Below, piece after piece: positions 43,697-55,157 of a stretch of DNA of 64,000 bases (positions within the stretch are counted from its first letter, which is position 1; every line of letters begins with the position of its first letter). The stretch spans positions 1,678,201 to 1,742,200 of the forward strand of contig NC_087379.1 in NCBI RefSeq assembly GCF_963675165.1. Reading direction: 5' to 3'. Position numbers and translations under genes: made by a program. The stretch comes from Halichondria panicea. Its lineage: Eukaryota; Porifera; Demospongiae; Suberitida; Halichondriidae. A model generated the notes under the pieces. It ran no database searches and was not told the DNA's origin. It worked only from the letters and a program-made list of their open reading frames with translations.

Positions 43697-44548
43697 GCTG
43701 TGGCTTATGTATTGGTCTAGAAGCCTTGAACACTAATTTAATTAAAGACAGAAGAGGCTCTCATCTACTACGTCTAGGATGGTCCTATAGCCAGATTGTC
43801 TTAACAAGTAGCAGTTAAGAGCTGGGCACCATACACTTCCCATAGCCTGTACAGATCCAAGGTAAGACATCCTGACTATATCCTGACCATACAACCGTCA
43901 TAAAGGTAGATGAGAGCCTCTTCTGACTTTAGACTAGTGTGAAAGCCTTCTGAAACAACGCAATACTAAGCTGATGTACATAGATAGAAAATAGATGAGA
44001 GAAACATTAATTTTCGCTATCTTCTGGTGAAATTATTGCGACTAGAATACATAATTATAATCCGCAAGTGGCTACAATATAACTTAATTATAGGAACAAC
44101 TGTGAGTTTTTTGCATTTGACTTGTATACGCTCGGATCGAGGTATGCTTTCTCGTTCAACATCAGATGCCAGTATTGGTTCCAGTTTTTCATTTCTTAAC
44201 AGTCTCTACATGTATATACTTGATTTTTTGTATTCTAACAAACTTGTGCCGTACATTCATGGAAGCGATTCGTAACAACCAAAATTAAAAGATGACATCT
44301 TATATATAGTAGGAGTGCTGATACTTCCACAAGCTTTAGCAATTAGTCGTTATCTACCAGCATTAAGTTTGTACTGTTTCTATAACACATGCATGATGCA
44401 TTATTTTTGTTGACTTTTACAATAATTAATCCACAATTAAAACAATTAAAATCCAATGGGCACATTAATTTTTAATTAAGTGATCGGTTTGCTGTGATAA
44501 CAGGTCTGTCTATACATTTAATTATTAGACACAGTACATGTACAAGGG
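43697..44548. other. No gene seen; paralogous to 18,496-18,790 at first
   Basis: 43,697-44,010 repeats the copy-B flank, including the inverted pair around 'gaggctctcatctac'. After 44,010 the sequence is AT-rich and not recognised. Confidence 0.5.
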
Positions 44549-46752
44549 CTAGTTAGCACCAGATCTCATGATCTTGAACAGTGTCTCCACCTCTTTGTTC
44601 TTTATGGCAGTCCTACAGCCCGAGATCACTTTAGCCTTAGGGCGACCGACTGCAGGTGGATGGGATGGAAAATATAGTTAATGAGTTTTATATGGAACAT
44701 CGAAGCAAGCATAGCTAATTAGGTATAGTAATGTAGTACATCAATCGAATCAACATTTTCATTTGAGTATTAAGGTAAAGAGCATACGTTTTGTTTAATT
44801 CAATCGAGTGACGTACATACGATCCAATACAACATACAAACACATACACACAAACAGAAAAGTTTTCTTGCTATAGTGTGGGGCTTGTTTCTTTTTTTTA
44901 CTTGCCCATCAAATCAAAAGTAACAGCACTACATAATTTATTCTTCAGGTATTTTAGCAACACGTACATGTACATTGTATAGTGGTATTGGACCCACCTC
45001 TCAACTTCCCAGCTTTCTGGATGGCCTGGTTGACTATCTTGAGGCATTCCAGCAGCTCCATGTGATTATTGGAGCGTATCTTGTAGCCGGTTACAATGTC
45101 CTTGTTCAGATCGTACAGCTGCATGTACGCCTTCTTCATGTTGGTCCTGCAGAGCAGCAAACACCAGTCAAGAAGGGCACATGAGTACCATGTCATGGAA
45201 TTGTACTTGTAACTATTGTGTCATTTGAATTCAATTTCTCATATAAAACGCTTTTTAGTAACGCTACGTTACCGCTGGGACATAGGAATGCAATTAAATA
45301 GAGGTTGTCGCCTGCATGGACATTACACTCAACAACTAAATTGCATGTACCAAAATCTACTTCACAAATCAATAGTTCAGCTGTAATGTATGTACAATAG
45401 ATAGATACGTACAAATGTATACAGCTTACGCCCACACTACACCCACTCACATATCGTTCATCATCCTCGCGTCCTCTGCCCTCACCACCAGGTTACGTAT
45501 CACGCCCGAGTTGTCGGCCATCTCAGCCGTGAGTCTCTGTCGTACCTTGTGGTACTCGTCCACCTGTGACAACACACTACGCAGCTCCTCCATGTGCTTG
45601 GGGAACTCGGCCACCACTTCCAGATCCTGCAGGGAAAAGAAAGGGATTGAGGGATCATCATAAGTTTGAGAGGCCATAACTTATGTTGCTTTTTTATATT
45701 TAATAGCTCTTTGATAGTTTTAAAACATTTGAGTTAAAACTAATCTCGTGACTTATTGCAAAAGTAGCTAGACATGTAGACGCATTGTCACGGTGACAAA
45801 GCACTGCAACTCAGCATACAATATAAACTACTCACTCACCTCAATTCCTAAATAGGTGGCCAGAGATTGAATGATGTCACCGGCCAGGTCCATATCGTCA
45901 GTGTGAAGGGTGGTCTGTAGAATAACATAATACCAGGAGCATATACGTATGTCTACACAGTAAAAAATGAAGTGCGGTGGGAACACTAAAACGGTCGCAT
46001 AATTATAGCACACTTTTTTTTTACAGTCTATACACTCTGGAGACGATGTGACGGGCCACAGTGTGTGTGTGTGTATGTCATGTGACACTGACCTTGCCGA
46101 TCTGAGCAGGGTCCATGGTCATGAGGAGGGGGCTGTTGGTACGCAGTGAGAGGTACGCAACGGAGAGAGTGGGCGTGGTCACTGCATCGTCACCAGGGGC
46201 GTACATGAAGCTGTCATCAATCCATGACTTTAGCTACAAGTGGAAAAGGTCATAATGTAATTGATTTGCACAAACCATTATGGGATGTACATGTATCAAG
46301 TATATATAGAGATGCTCCCATGAGTTTCTTCACGTCAAACTTAGCTATACTAATCTCAACCATAACTTGTGCACTTAATTGAAGTTATGTTTACCTGCTT
46401 GTATTTTTCCAAAAACCCGCAACTTTGTGGATGTGGTATTCATATTTAATTATCTAATTATCTAAACATTCATCTATATAGTCTACATGTACATACTTAC
46501 TCTGTCCAGTCTCTCAGAGAGGTTAAAAGTCACTGTGCCAATTGGACGGGGCTGTATGTCGACACTGCAGGGGATGTACAAGGAGAATCTCGGTAGAGGG
46601 CGGGAAGCCTCAAAAACGTGGTATTGAGTGCTTGAGACTTGACCCACAAATACTTTCACGTTTAGTTCCACTGGAGTGTCTTTCTGGGGGAAGAGGGGTA
46701 CCTTGATTGTGTTGCTCAGTTTGGAGGGAGGGGGGTGCCTGTGTGTGTGTGT

Positions 46753-46790
<38 letters not shown>

Positions 46791-47150
46791 GGTGTGTAGG
46801 TGGTGAAATATCTGCCTATATCGGTTAAGGCCATTGAACAGAACACATGCAGCTATAGCCTTGCAATTACACACAATCATGTACATACAATATTGGTAAA
46901 GTATACAATTGGTACACAGCTGCACACTCACACGACATGGCTCTCCCCCTCAAACAATCCTTCGGCAAAGACTATCACTGAGCGGATAATTGTGTCTGTA
47001 GGGGAGGAGGGCAATATGGACCATACACATAATTATGGGGGTAGAGGTATATCTCGCTAAATTAAAACACATCAATCAGTAACACGTACATCACATGATT
47101 CACTAGCGACACTCACCATTGCTGGTAACGACAGCGAGTTCTATGTGAGG
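44549..47150 (-). CDS. BBS2: BBS2, C-terminal half (partial gene)
   Basis: BBS2 is a subunit of the BBSome, which moves membrane proteins in cilia. Eight minus-strand exons, all in phase: 47117-47150 ([11 protein letters not shown]), 46932-46995 ([14 protein letters not shown]), 46501-46714 ([18 protein letters not shown]), 46093-46233 ([13 protein letters not shown]), 45840-45914 ([15 protein letters not shown]), 45451-45626 ([20 protein letters not shown]), 44998-45146 ([15 protein letters not shown]) and 44549-44649 (ending MRSGAN and TAG). They give about 317 residues, against roughly 720 in the family. The N-terminal propeller exons are not found between 47,150 and the plus-strand LRAT genes. 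No stop or frameshift is seen in the exons present. Either the gene is 5'-truncated or its first exons lie beyond the window. The last intron sites abut GT microsatellites. Confidence 0.85.
46740..46790. repeat. GT microsatellite
   Basis: (GT)n with a GGG break, directly upstream (transcript sense) of the BBS2 exon 46501-46714. A second tract lies at 47,151-47,240, immediately before exon 47117-47150, where its complement (CA)n forms the splice acceptor context. Confidence 0.85.
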
Positions 47151-47532
47151 CTGTGTGTGTGTGGGTGGGGGTGAGGGAGAGTATGTGTGTGTGTGTGTGT
47201 GTGTGTGTGGAGGGGGGTGGGGGGAGAGTGTGTGTGTGTGTGGGTGCATGGGAAAGGGGGGGTTGCATGACCATTATAGTATAAACCTAAACAGTCTTAT
47301 CGTGTGATTCTGAACAGAAAACCCCAGCACACATGTAGATAGCTACAGTCACATGTGCATGCAGACAGAATATAGTTTAACCAATGTTTTTACATCAGGA
47401 AAAACAGGACAAAAGTACCTTTCTACTCACACAAGTTACTCAACAAATTCATACAAATTAATCTGCTATTAATTATTAGTTCTGCTATATTTTCCACAAT
47501 GTTTAGTTCGGTTGCTTCATGCATGGAGACTC

Positions 47533-47722
47533 AGTGGCGACCTTTAGCCCCGGCAAAGACTCTGTTTGCTTTACACACGGGACATTTTGGGCTGGCTCGG
47601 CACTTCACACAAACACTGTGCGAACACTCGTATATACACATCTTTGTAGGAAAGAGCATGTTTCCCACATTTGTCGCAATTTTCAAATCCGTTAGTTGGC
47701 ATTATCTCGACTTTTAGACATG
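47533..47722 (-). pseudogene. RING-like zinc-binding ORF split by a frame change
   Basis: In one minus-strand frame ENCDKCGKHALSYKD is read. In the frame one base over, the sequence continues YECSHSVCVKCRASPKCPVC and ends ANRVFAGAKGRH and a stop. Together the Cys/His spacing (C-x2-C, C-x-H, C-x2-C, C-x2-C) resembles a compact RING finger. The shift occurs around 47,638-47,648. It may be a decayed single-exon gene or carry a sequencing indel. No family is assigned. Confidence 0.4.
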
Positions 47723-48128
47723 GTCTCTTCGTAAGTATATTGAGTTGTGAGTATAGAGTCCAGTCCTTTGATGACAGCTATATTATTAATAGTAGAGACA
47801 CACGCTTTTATAGCCATGTATCGATAAGGACTTGATCACTTTCACTTTTACCTAGAATATTAACTGGCAAAAAAACTGTCCAATAAATAAAGCCATTTCC
47901 GGGTTTCAATAAAGGTTACTATGTCAACTGCAATCACAACAAATCAACATGCAGTGATCCATTAATCAACTGTCAGCTTTTGAGAGCGGCTTTGTACATT
48001 ACAACAGATTGTATACGGAAGTGTAATAAGAAAACAATAATTTACATGATAGCGGTTTAATGCATGCAGCTGTCAATCAATTAAGGTGCATTATACAGAG
48101 ATGTGCCCACAAATACTAACCATGCATA
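47723..48128. other. No gene seen
   Basis: AT-rich spacer. From about 47,880 to 48,090 it contains sequence shared with the flanks of the LRAT genes ('acaaatcaacatgcagtgatcc', compare 49,898-49,930), so it marks the start of the LRAT repeat unit. Confidence 0.45.
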
Positions 48129-48342
48129 CCAGTATAGTGGGTAATTTTTGGGGGACAAAATATTCGTGGTTCAGCAATAATTTTTTATTGAGACATTTCG
48201 TGGGAATATTTTCGTGGTTGCTGCTTGCACTGCAGGTAAAGGTAGGCAAGGTCGCTTCATTCGTGGGTAAAATATTTGTGGTCAGACCTTCAATCATAAA
48301 AACCACGAATATTTTGCCCCACGAAAATTACCCGCTATATGG
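48129..48342. mobile_element. MITE, 214 bp, TA TSD (family P)
   Basis: Ends ccagtatagtgggtaattttt and 'aaaattacccgctatatgg', flanked by TA, with inner inverted blocks around 'aaaatattcgtgg'. About 490 bp upstream of LRAT gene 1; absent from the matching upstream region of LRAT gene 2. Confidence 0.8.
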
Positions 48343-48733
48343 TAGCCCGTCCGTTTAAAACATAAAAGAGGAAAGTTTGTGAGTTGAATTGAGACTGCAT
48401 GCATGATTGATAATAGTCACACTTCTGATTATGTAACCATCTCCTTGTTTCCTTGTTCCTATAGCTATAGCAACAATGGCATAGTGAAGCTAATTTTCAC
48501 AGTTCACAAATTCTATATAAAGACACACCAAATGTGGAGGTTGGGTACAATTAACCACCACGCACTCGTAGTAATCTGACACTCGTAGTAATCTGATAAG
48601 AGACATCACGCTGGTGTATAGTTACGGGGGTATCCAGGGGAATGATACTATAACACTCTAAAAACAACTATGACGCCATTCTACTAGTGTAGGGTAGTGA
48701 ACAATGGATTTTTCCCTGAGGCAATGCAGCGAC

Positions 48734-48740
48734 TATAAAA
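48734..48740 (+). promoter_or_regulatory. TATA-like box of LRAT gene 1
   Basis: 'tataaaa' inside 'gactataaaacagc', 94 bp before the start codon. The same 'actataaaacagc' precedes LRAT gene 2 by 84 bp, within an upstream block of about 380 bp conserved between the two genes (for example 'gctggtgtatagttacggg'). Confidence 0.5.
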
Positions 48741-48827
48741 CAGCAACAATCAACCAGTGCAATAAAACAGTCAAGGAAACAATTAATACAAGAATCATCG
48801 CAATCAAATCAGGATTTACATTGAAAG

Positions 48828-49460
48828 ATGGAAGAGCACAATTCCACTAACGAGTACAACTTTGAACTCCGAAAGAGATCTCCCAGCTGCCCTATGAGCG
48901 AGGATGACTCAGCTCGTAGAGTACACTTTGCCAGTCATCTAAAGCGACGGAGAAACCTGAAACCAGGCGACCATATCTACGTGTACCGAGCCCTCCATTT
49001 ATACCAGCACCACGGTATCTACACGGGGGAGGAGGGAGAAGGAGAGGTCATTCACGTCAACGGACACAAGTTCAGCAAGACTTCGGCTACTGTCACCTCC
49101 AGCAGTTTATCAGAGTTCCTTAATGGTGGACTTCTGCATCTGGTCTCCTATAACGATCCACGCACAAACTTTAAGATACGAGGAACTTGTCACACGAGTC
49201 GCAGCAGATCAGCTGAAGATGTGGTGAGAACGGCAAAAGAATTCTTAAGCAACCCAGAGAGCTGGGGCACATACAATTTAGTTTATCGAAACTGTGAAAC
49301 TTTTTCCTACCGCTGCAAAACAGGGACGGAACCTTTGATTGGTAACAACGCTATCAACAATCAGGCTAGAGATCGCTCGGCAACCAACAGAGTACAAGGC
49401 ACAGGACCAATGGGATATTTACTAGCTCCATTTGTGAATACAGACGAGGAAGGAGATTGA
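48828..49460 (+). CDS. LRAT-domain protein 1
   Basis: Single exon, 210 residues. It belongs to the LRAT/PLAAT branch of the NlpC/P60 fold, whose members are thiol acyltransferases or phospholipases acting on lipids. Domain start LKPGDHIYVYR (44-54). Catalytic candidates are His 61/62 (QHHGIYTG), His 76 (VIHVNG) and Cys 156 in RNCETF, where many family members have NCEHF. Residues 1-40 are a polar extension (RKRSPSCPMSEDD). The tail after 165 is short and polar with no membrane helix, unlike vertebrate PLAAT proteins. Closest neighbour is gene 2 at 50,494. The start is supported by conserved upstream sequence and a purine at -3. Enzymatic activity is inferred. Confidence 0.85.
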   Translation: MEEHNSTNEYNFELRKRSPSCPMSEDDSARRVHFASHLKRRRNLKPGDHIYVYRALHLYQHHGIYTGEEGEGEVIHVNGHKFSKTSATVTSSSLSEFLNGGLLHLVSYNDPRTNFKIRGTCHTSRSRSAEDVVRTAKEFLSNPESWGTYNLVYRNCETFSYRCKTGTEPLIGNNAINNQARDRSATNRVQGTGPMGYLLAPFVNTDEEGD

Positions 49461-50409
49461 GAATTCTATAGCTATTATAATTATATAATGTCACACACAT
49501 TCCTACATCAGCATCACATGACTTGTATCAACCTGCATATAATGTTCAACATCAATAATATATCAATTTAATATTCCAAAACTGTTAATTTTCAGTGTGC
49601 AGTAGTAACCCACAAGTTATGGCCACCGTAATTAAGCTTAGTTAATACAATCAATGACGTACAACGTAAAATACATAAACGTAGAAGATATAGTATGAAG
49701 TAGACGATTGGACAACAGAACCACCAAACAATACATAATTATGTGAATACTATACACTCAGATATTTACACGTACTAAAAATGGCTGCAAAGTTACGAAA
49801 CTATCCACCTAGCCATATATCCGTTATAATGATATAGACGTATCAATAGAAGTTGCTATGTCCACTGTATATAGTATAACCAATGTATATATAGACAACA
49901 AATCAACAGTGATGCAGTTAATCAACTGTCAGCTTCTCTATTGTTGATCTTTTATGTTGGTGGTAAAGAAGTGTACAGTTTTGTACATTGAGATATAAGT
50001 GACTGCCGGATGTACACCATGCATCACCAACACAAAAGACAACAATCACTCATGTGATAGTTTAATGCCAACAGCTACATCGATTATGGTGCAGCTGTCA
50101 ATCAAAGTACGTACATTATGTAACATTTCCTCGCTCTATATCAACAATGAGGTATAGTGAAAGTTTAATTGCACAGTTCACATGCATGCAGTTCGCAATT
50201 TTATTAATCAAGATACACAACATGTGGAGGTCAGGAACAATTAATCACCCATGCATAGAAATAATTATAGATAGGAGACATCAGGCTGGTGTATAGTTAC
50301 GGGAGTATCCAGGAGGTAGAATGTTAATGCTCTAAAATCAACTATATGACGCCATTCTACAATAGTATAGCATAGTGAACCATGGACTTTCCCAGAGGAA
50401 AGCAGCAAC
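49461..50409. other. Spacer between LRAT genes 1 and 2
   Basis: Contains 3' flank sequence recurring at 63,170-63,480 ('gagattgagaattct', 'gcatcacatgacttgtatc', 'gattggacaacag') and, from about 50,085, the upstream block shared with gene 1. No other gene seen. Confidence 0.55.
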
Positions 50410-50416
50410 TATAAAA
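50410..50416 (+). promoter_or_regulatory. TATA-like box of LRAT gene 2
   Basis: 'tataaaa' in 'aactataaaacagc', 84 bp before the start codon; paralogous to 48,734-48,740. Confidence 0.5.
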
Positions 50417-50493
50417 CAGCAATCAATAACAACCATACCAGGAAAATTATCGCATACAAGAACCACTGCAATCAAATCAAGGTTCATTGAACG

Positions 50494-51141
50494 ATGGAAC
50501 AGCTCCGTTTAACTGAGTGCACCGGTGGACTCGGAGAGAGGTCTCGCAGCTGTCCTACATTGAATGAAGAAGACGACTCGGCTAGTAGAGTACACTTTGT
50601 CAGTCATCTAAAGCGACGGAGAAACCTGAAACCAGGCGACCATATCTACGTGTACCGAGTCCTCCATTTATACCAGCACCATGGCATCTACACAGGGGAG
50701 GAGGAAGAAGGAGAGGTTATTCACATCAACGGACACAAGTTCAGCAAGACTTCGGCTACTGTCACCTCCAGCAGTTTATCTGAGTTCCTTAATGGTGGAC
50801 TGCTACATCTGGTCTCCTATAACGATCCTCGCACAAACTTCAAGATACGAGGAACTAGTCACACGAGTCCCAGCAGATCAGCTGAAGATGTGGTGAGTAC
50901 AGCAAAGGAATTCTTAAGCAACCCAGATAGCTGGGGCACATACAATTTAGTGAATCGAAACTGTGAAACTTTTTCCTACTATTGCAAAACTTTATGCATG
51001 CATGGGGCAGAAGATTTGATCAACAATAAACCTCGGGAACGCTCGGCAACAAACAGAGTCCAAAGTACGGGACCATTGGCCAGATGTATATTACCTCGTG
51101 CAGACAATTTAAACAAGGGCAAAAAAGATACAGTTGGATAA
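50494..51141 (+). CDS. LRAT-domain protein 2
   Basis: Single exon, 215 residues, about 80% identical by eye to protein 1 across the domain. LKPGDHIYVYR (45-55), His 62/63 (QHHGIYTG), His 77 (VIHING) and Cys 157 (RNCETF) are retained, so the catalytic set is complete. The first 35 residues and the last 45 differ most (KTLCMHGAEDL replaces KTGTEPL; Lys-rich end). No signal peptide or membrane segment. Arose by tandem duplication with promoter region included. Substrate unknown. Confidence 0.85.
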   Translation: MEQLRLTECTGGLGERSRSCPTLNEEDDSASRVHFVSHLKRRRNLKPGDHIYVYRVLHLYQHHGIYTGEEEEGEVIHINGHKFSKTSATVTSSSLSEFLNGGLLHLVSYNDPRTNFKIRGTSHTSPSRSAEDVVSTAKEFLSNPDSWGTYNLVNRNCETFSYYCKTLCMHGAEDLINNKPRERSATNRVQSTGPLARCILPRADNLNKGKKDTVG

Positions 51142-51255
51142 TGAGCCCATCACATGACTTTGTATTATATGAACCTTTCCTTTGCTATAATTGTATAATG
51201 TCAATATTGTTTTGTTGTGCTGCTCATGATCTAAAGCTACAATCTATACTTGAGG

Positions 51256-51480
51256 TAAAATCAAAAAGAGAACCTTGGATCCTTTTTGAAAGGCGCAAAA
51301 CCTTGATTAGCTGACTACATGCAGCAGTCAGTCCTAAAGTTCAAAAGAGCATACATGCAGGCACAGTTTAAAAATTCCCTTGTAGACCATGCATGCAGCG
51401 GATATGACATTGTGAGCGCTGCCTACAACACTCAGATGAGTGGGAGAAGAATGATTTCTTCAAATTATGGTCGTTCAGCG
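51256..51480 (+). pseudogene. LRAT-domain gene relic
   Basis: Matches bases 57,061-57,260 of LRAT gene 4 (for example 'gtcctaaagttcaa.agagca' and 'actcagatgagtgggagaag') but with stops, small insertions and no N-terminal half or NCE motif. It lies just after LRAT gene 2, showing that a gene-4-like unit once stood here. Confidence 0.75.
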
Positions 51481-51526
51481 AGGCCTAAAAAGAATTTATA
51501 TAGAGAAACTGTAGCTACAACCATAG

Positions 51527-52309
51527 ATATATAGACGAAAAGAAAGGGATTGGAAACGCCTATCTGGCCAATGTATTAGAGGCTAGTTACGGTCACATGA
51601 CAAGAAACTCTATATTGGAGATGTGAAATTCCGTGCAGGGGAGGTTAAATGTAGAGAAATTAACTCTTCTGCCACTGCAAGCTCATAGCAACGACGAAAG
51701 GTATACATGGCTCATATCCAGGTATTAAAGTAATACCAAAAATAAATGTCATATTCCTAGCTGTTATACTAGCATAAACAATTAGAAAACACATTAACCG
51801 CTACTCATGCTAACTTAGAAGTCACTGTGGAGGAACGGAAACATGATAGAGAAAATTTACTACAAGGAAAGTTATTTTACCAATTATTATAATAGAATGC
51901 CAGCATTGATGGTTATTCCCTTTCTATTAAATATGGGCTTTCATATAATGCAGGATTCAGTAAGTAATAGACTCGCAAAAGTGAGATAATTATAGGAACA
52001 AAACCTTAAAATGTACTGTTTTGACCACAAATCCAAGCATATGCAACTGCCTGCAGTGAACACACTAGAACATCAGCTGGAGCTATCTGGGAAACCATGT
52101 GGATGCTAGAAGCCCAGTGTATACCTGGATTTCCCCCTGTAGAGATCAGCTGAAGAGAAAATTGGGCAGAGCTCAACCAGTGCATATATTCTGGAGCGTA
52201 ACAATTAAGCCTACTGAAGGTGTGAATTAAGCCTACTGAAGGTGTGACGTCACACATTGCAATGGATTACGTGAGGCGCTTCCAATCCCTTTCTATTCGT
52301 TTATCTATG
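51527..52309. mobile_element. TIR element, family G, about 780 bp
   Basis: Ends 'atagacgaaaagaaaggg' and 'ccctttctattcgtttatctat' with adjoining 'attggaa.cgc' arms. A 15-bp direct repeat ('aagcctactgaaggt') near 52,208-52,240. No coding frame. Confidence 0.65.
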
Positions 52310-52347
52310 CTACAACACACAAAATTAATGGTCATTATATGATTAAA

Positions 52348-52680
52348 CAGTGGCGTAGCCAGGGGGTGGCAAAGGGGCCTCCCTTTCTGGAGCTCTACTA
52401 CTCAGCTTAGGTTAGTGTACTTTGATTATCTAGCTGAACACTCCAAATATTGCAGCAGTTAAAATTATAGCTATAGCTAGGCAAACAAAATGATACACTC
52501 CCTGAACTGTGAGCTAAATCTATGGATTAGTTCTTGTTCAGTCTTACCTAAACTAGAACATCAGGCCACACCCAACTATGTAGAGAAGTTAGTTATAACG
52601 TCATTAATAAGAGGCGTGGCATTCGGTAAAAATTTCGTCGCTTGGCGATCACTTTTTGCCCCCTCCGTTTCAAAATTCCT
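52348..52680. mobile_element. Diverged family C5 element
   Basis: Left end cagtggcgtagccaggggg and interior ('aacatcaggccacacccaac', 'aagaggcgtggc') match 13,536-13,907. The right terminus is lost after 'cgtttcaaaattcc'. Confidence 0.65.
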
Positions 52681-53574
52681 CTTATCCCTTTACCGGTGAA
52701 ATTGTTGTAAATAATACAACTACAAAGGAGCATGCTATCAACTTGTCAATATTGATCAATGTTGATATTGGATTGTGTGGTAGATTGGAGAGTGTCATGA
52801 ATGCGATTATCCTTTGAAGTTTAATTGCTAAGCTGTTGAATTAGCTGACACTTGAAACTGGATTGGCTCTGGAAGCACTATTGATTTTGTGCTCTTTTTT
52901 TTTTTCCTGCTGATCTTAACTGCTTAGTCTCCAGTTCAGCCTTTGTCTGTGGCTAGCTACTGCTCCTATCTAGATCTACACCACCTTTAAAGATGCTAAG
53001 TTATACTTCTTCAGACACAACTCATCTTTTGTGTGTCCTACTGTATCCCTTTACCAGTCAAATTTAAGGGTATAGACCAGCTACAGCTTTTAAAGGCGAC
53101 ACATACTACCATCGAGGCAGCAGCAGGGCATAATCAACTGGTTAGTGTGTGTGTGTGTGTGTGTGTGTACACAACCATTGATCCACGCCCATCTTCTAAG
53201 CCAAGTGTTCGTTGGGGGGCGGCGATCAAATCAAGCTAAGTTGGTGAGTTGGGCCATAGGTTGGGTCGGCCGACCACAAATTCAAACTAAAGTGATGACC
53301 CTTTTCCCCACGGTTGCGAAGGACCTGGAAAGGGTTAACAAATACAATATACTACAAGTAGCTAAACCAATTCATGGCTATGTATGGAGAGTACCAATCA
53401 CAACATATAAACCAAAAAGTTTATCAGAGAAGGGACTGTCCCTGGGGAGTACCCTATGTGGCCCACCATGCACTATCAAGATAATGGGTATACCTTTATA
53501 AGGAACCATTGTGTTCCTGGGTACCCTTAGTTGAAGAGTCAACATAATTATACAGAGCATTTTTACTCAAAACA
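52681..53574. other. No gene seen; dispersed repeat shared with window start
   Basis: 53,060-53,330 is the repeat also found at 1-205 plus 1412-1430. Short (GT)n at 53,145-53,168. The remainder is unremarkable upstream DNA of LRAT gene 3; no TATA-like box stands out. Confidence 0.45.
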
Positions 53575-54603
53575 ATGGCTGACTCACAAGACAGAGTGCA
53601 GGTTTGGAATCAGAAAATTGAGAGAGATGAAGTGAAAGCTGGTGATCACATATACGTCCATGAAGCTGGAGGCATCTTTAACAAGCATGGAATTGTCATA
53701 TGGCAAGATAATGAAGATATAATTGTAGCCTACTACAACGAAGAGTCCAATTCTATCGATACATACTCATTGGAAAACTTTGCAGATGGAAATTGCATTC
53801 GGTTGTATGTGTATGGGGTTTCAAAGATAAGGAAACAATTTACGCGGAGAGGAAGTTGTTCAATAAGGAGATGCCCGTTACCTCAAGAGGTGGTGCAGAA
53901 TGTACTCTACTACGTTAATCACCTAGATGAAGTTCAATTCAAGACTTTTCGAAACCAAAGCGAATCTTTTGCCACAGCGTGCACTAGTCGTACATCACTA
54001 GTTGTTAAGAATCCAGAGTTTCCCGAGACAGATGATTCTTCTCTCAGAGTGAAATATTTTACTCACAGAATTCAGCAAGACGACCTAAAACCAGGAGACC
54101 ACATCTATGCTTACAGAAAGTTGAGAATCTATGCCCATCACGGTATCTACATCGGCAAAAACAAGTCGGGAATACACATTGTAATCCACTTCACCGGAGA
54201 TCCAGGGACCAAGAAATCAAAGTCCTCGGCTAAAATAAGGAGATCAAGTCTGGACGACTTTTTAGATGGAGCACATCTGAGACTCGTATCTTACGACGAT
54301 GGCCCGTCATTTATTAAAAGAAGCGGTATATCACAATTTGTGGAGAGTCTGCCAGCTTCTGAAGTGGTAGGAATGGCTGAGACCTTCGCTATGGATCCTG
54401 ATACATGGGAGGACTACAACTTTTTCACTAACAACTGTGAACATTTTTGTATCTTTTGCAAGACTGGAAAAAAAGTTAAACTTGCTTATGCTACCTTTGA
54501 AGGCATTATGGATCAAACTCATAACATGTGGGTGTTTCCTGTTGCGTTTGCATACAACACACTAGACATGCTATCAGAAGCGATTACATCACCAATGAGA
54601 TGA
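53575..54603 (+). CDS. Double LRAT-domain protein 3 with inactive N-terminal domain
   Basis: Single exon, 342 residues, two tandem LRAT-type domains. Domain 1 (about 19-140): VKAGDHIYVHE, His 38 (NKHGIV), the second His replaced in VAYYN, and NQSESF at 127-132 aligning with NNCEHF, so the nucleophile position is Ser 129. It is probably a pseudoenzyme. Domain 2 (about 170-300): LKPGDHIYAYR, His 188/189 (AHHGIYIG), His 205 (VIHFTG) and Cys 288 in NNCEHF, complete. The C-terminal 40 residues are mildly hydrophobic (MWVFPVAFAYN) and might contact membrane. Its paralogue is at 61,994. The inactive half may regulate or recruit; that is inference. Confidence 0.85.
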   Translation: MADSQDRVQVWNQKIERDEVKAGDHIYVHEAGGIFNKHGIVIWQDNEDIIVAYYNEESNSIDTYSLENFADGNCIRLYVYGVSKIRKQFTRRGSCSIRRCPLPQEVVQNVLYYVNHLDEVQFKTFRNQSESFATACTSRTSLVVKNPEFPETDDSSLRVKYFTHRIQQDDLKPGDHIYAYRKLRIYAHHGIYIGKNKSGIHIVIHFTGDPGTKKSKSSAKIRRSSLDDFLDGAHLRLVSYDDGPSFIKRSGISQFVESLPASEVVGMAETFAMDPDTWEDYNFFTNNCEHFCIFCKTGKKVKLAYATFEGIMDQTHNMWVFPVAFAYNTLDMLSEAITSPMR

Positions 54604-55157
54604 ACAACAACATATGTATGTGTGTTACTAGCTAGTAGAATTCGTATGATGTATAATTATTGTAATTACTGCATTTAAAGTTTGTTTGTTTGTATCACAT
54701 TCGGACCAGTAATTGCATGTCATCAAGCGCTGCAATTGCATGTGGATTGTTTTCAAATAATGGCCGCGGCTAAAATGCAACGAAAACATCATAACGATGT
54801 ACTGCAAGTAAGAATAGATGAGTAAGTTTTAAGGTCTACTTAGATAGATTCACCAGGAAGAAATATAGCACACTAACATGCAGAAGAAATGGTATAGCTA
54901 AAGATACAAGAAGCCATTGCAAAAAATCCCACAGCATGATGAGAGTATAACCTGTTCACTAACAACAGCGAGTCTTGTGATTACTGCAGGACACGAAAAG
55001 AAGTTAGCAGGTGAAGGAACCGAGGTCAAGTACAAACAGACCTCTTCATTGCAGCTACTCTTATATAGATACAGCGGACCCCCGGGGGGTAGTCTGTTTA
55101 TCAGACATGCATGCACTAACTAAAGACACAAAGCCAAAGAGAAAAAAAGTGAAGGCC
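54604..55157 (+). pseudogene. Probable LRAT relic in spacer
   Basis: Around 54,935-55,015 the sequence 'cactaacaacagcgagtc' followed by 'gattactgcaggac' resembles the NNCE..F..C region of LRAT genes ('ttcactaacaactgtgaac'), here reading NNSES. Flanks show no continuous frame. Similarity covers only about 80 bp, so the call is tentative. Confidence 0.35.
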
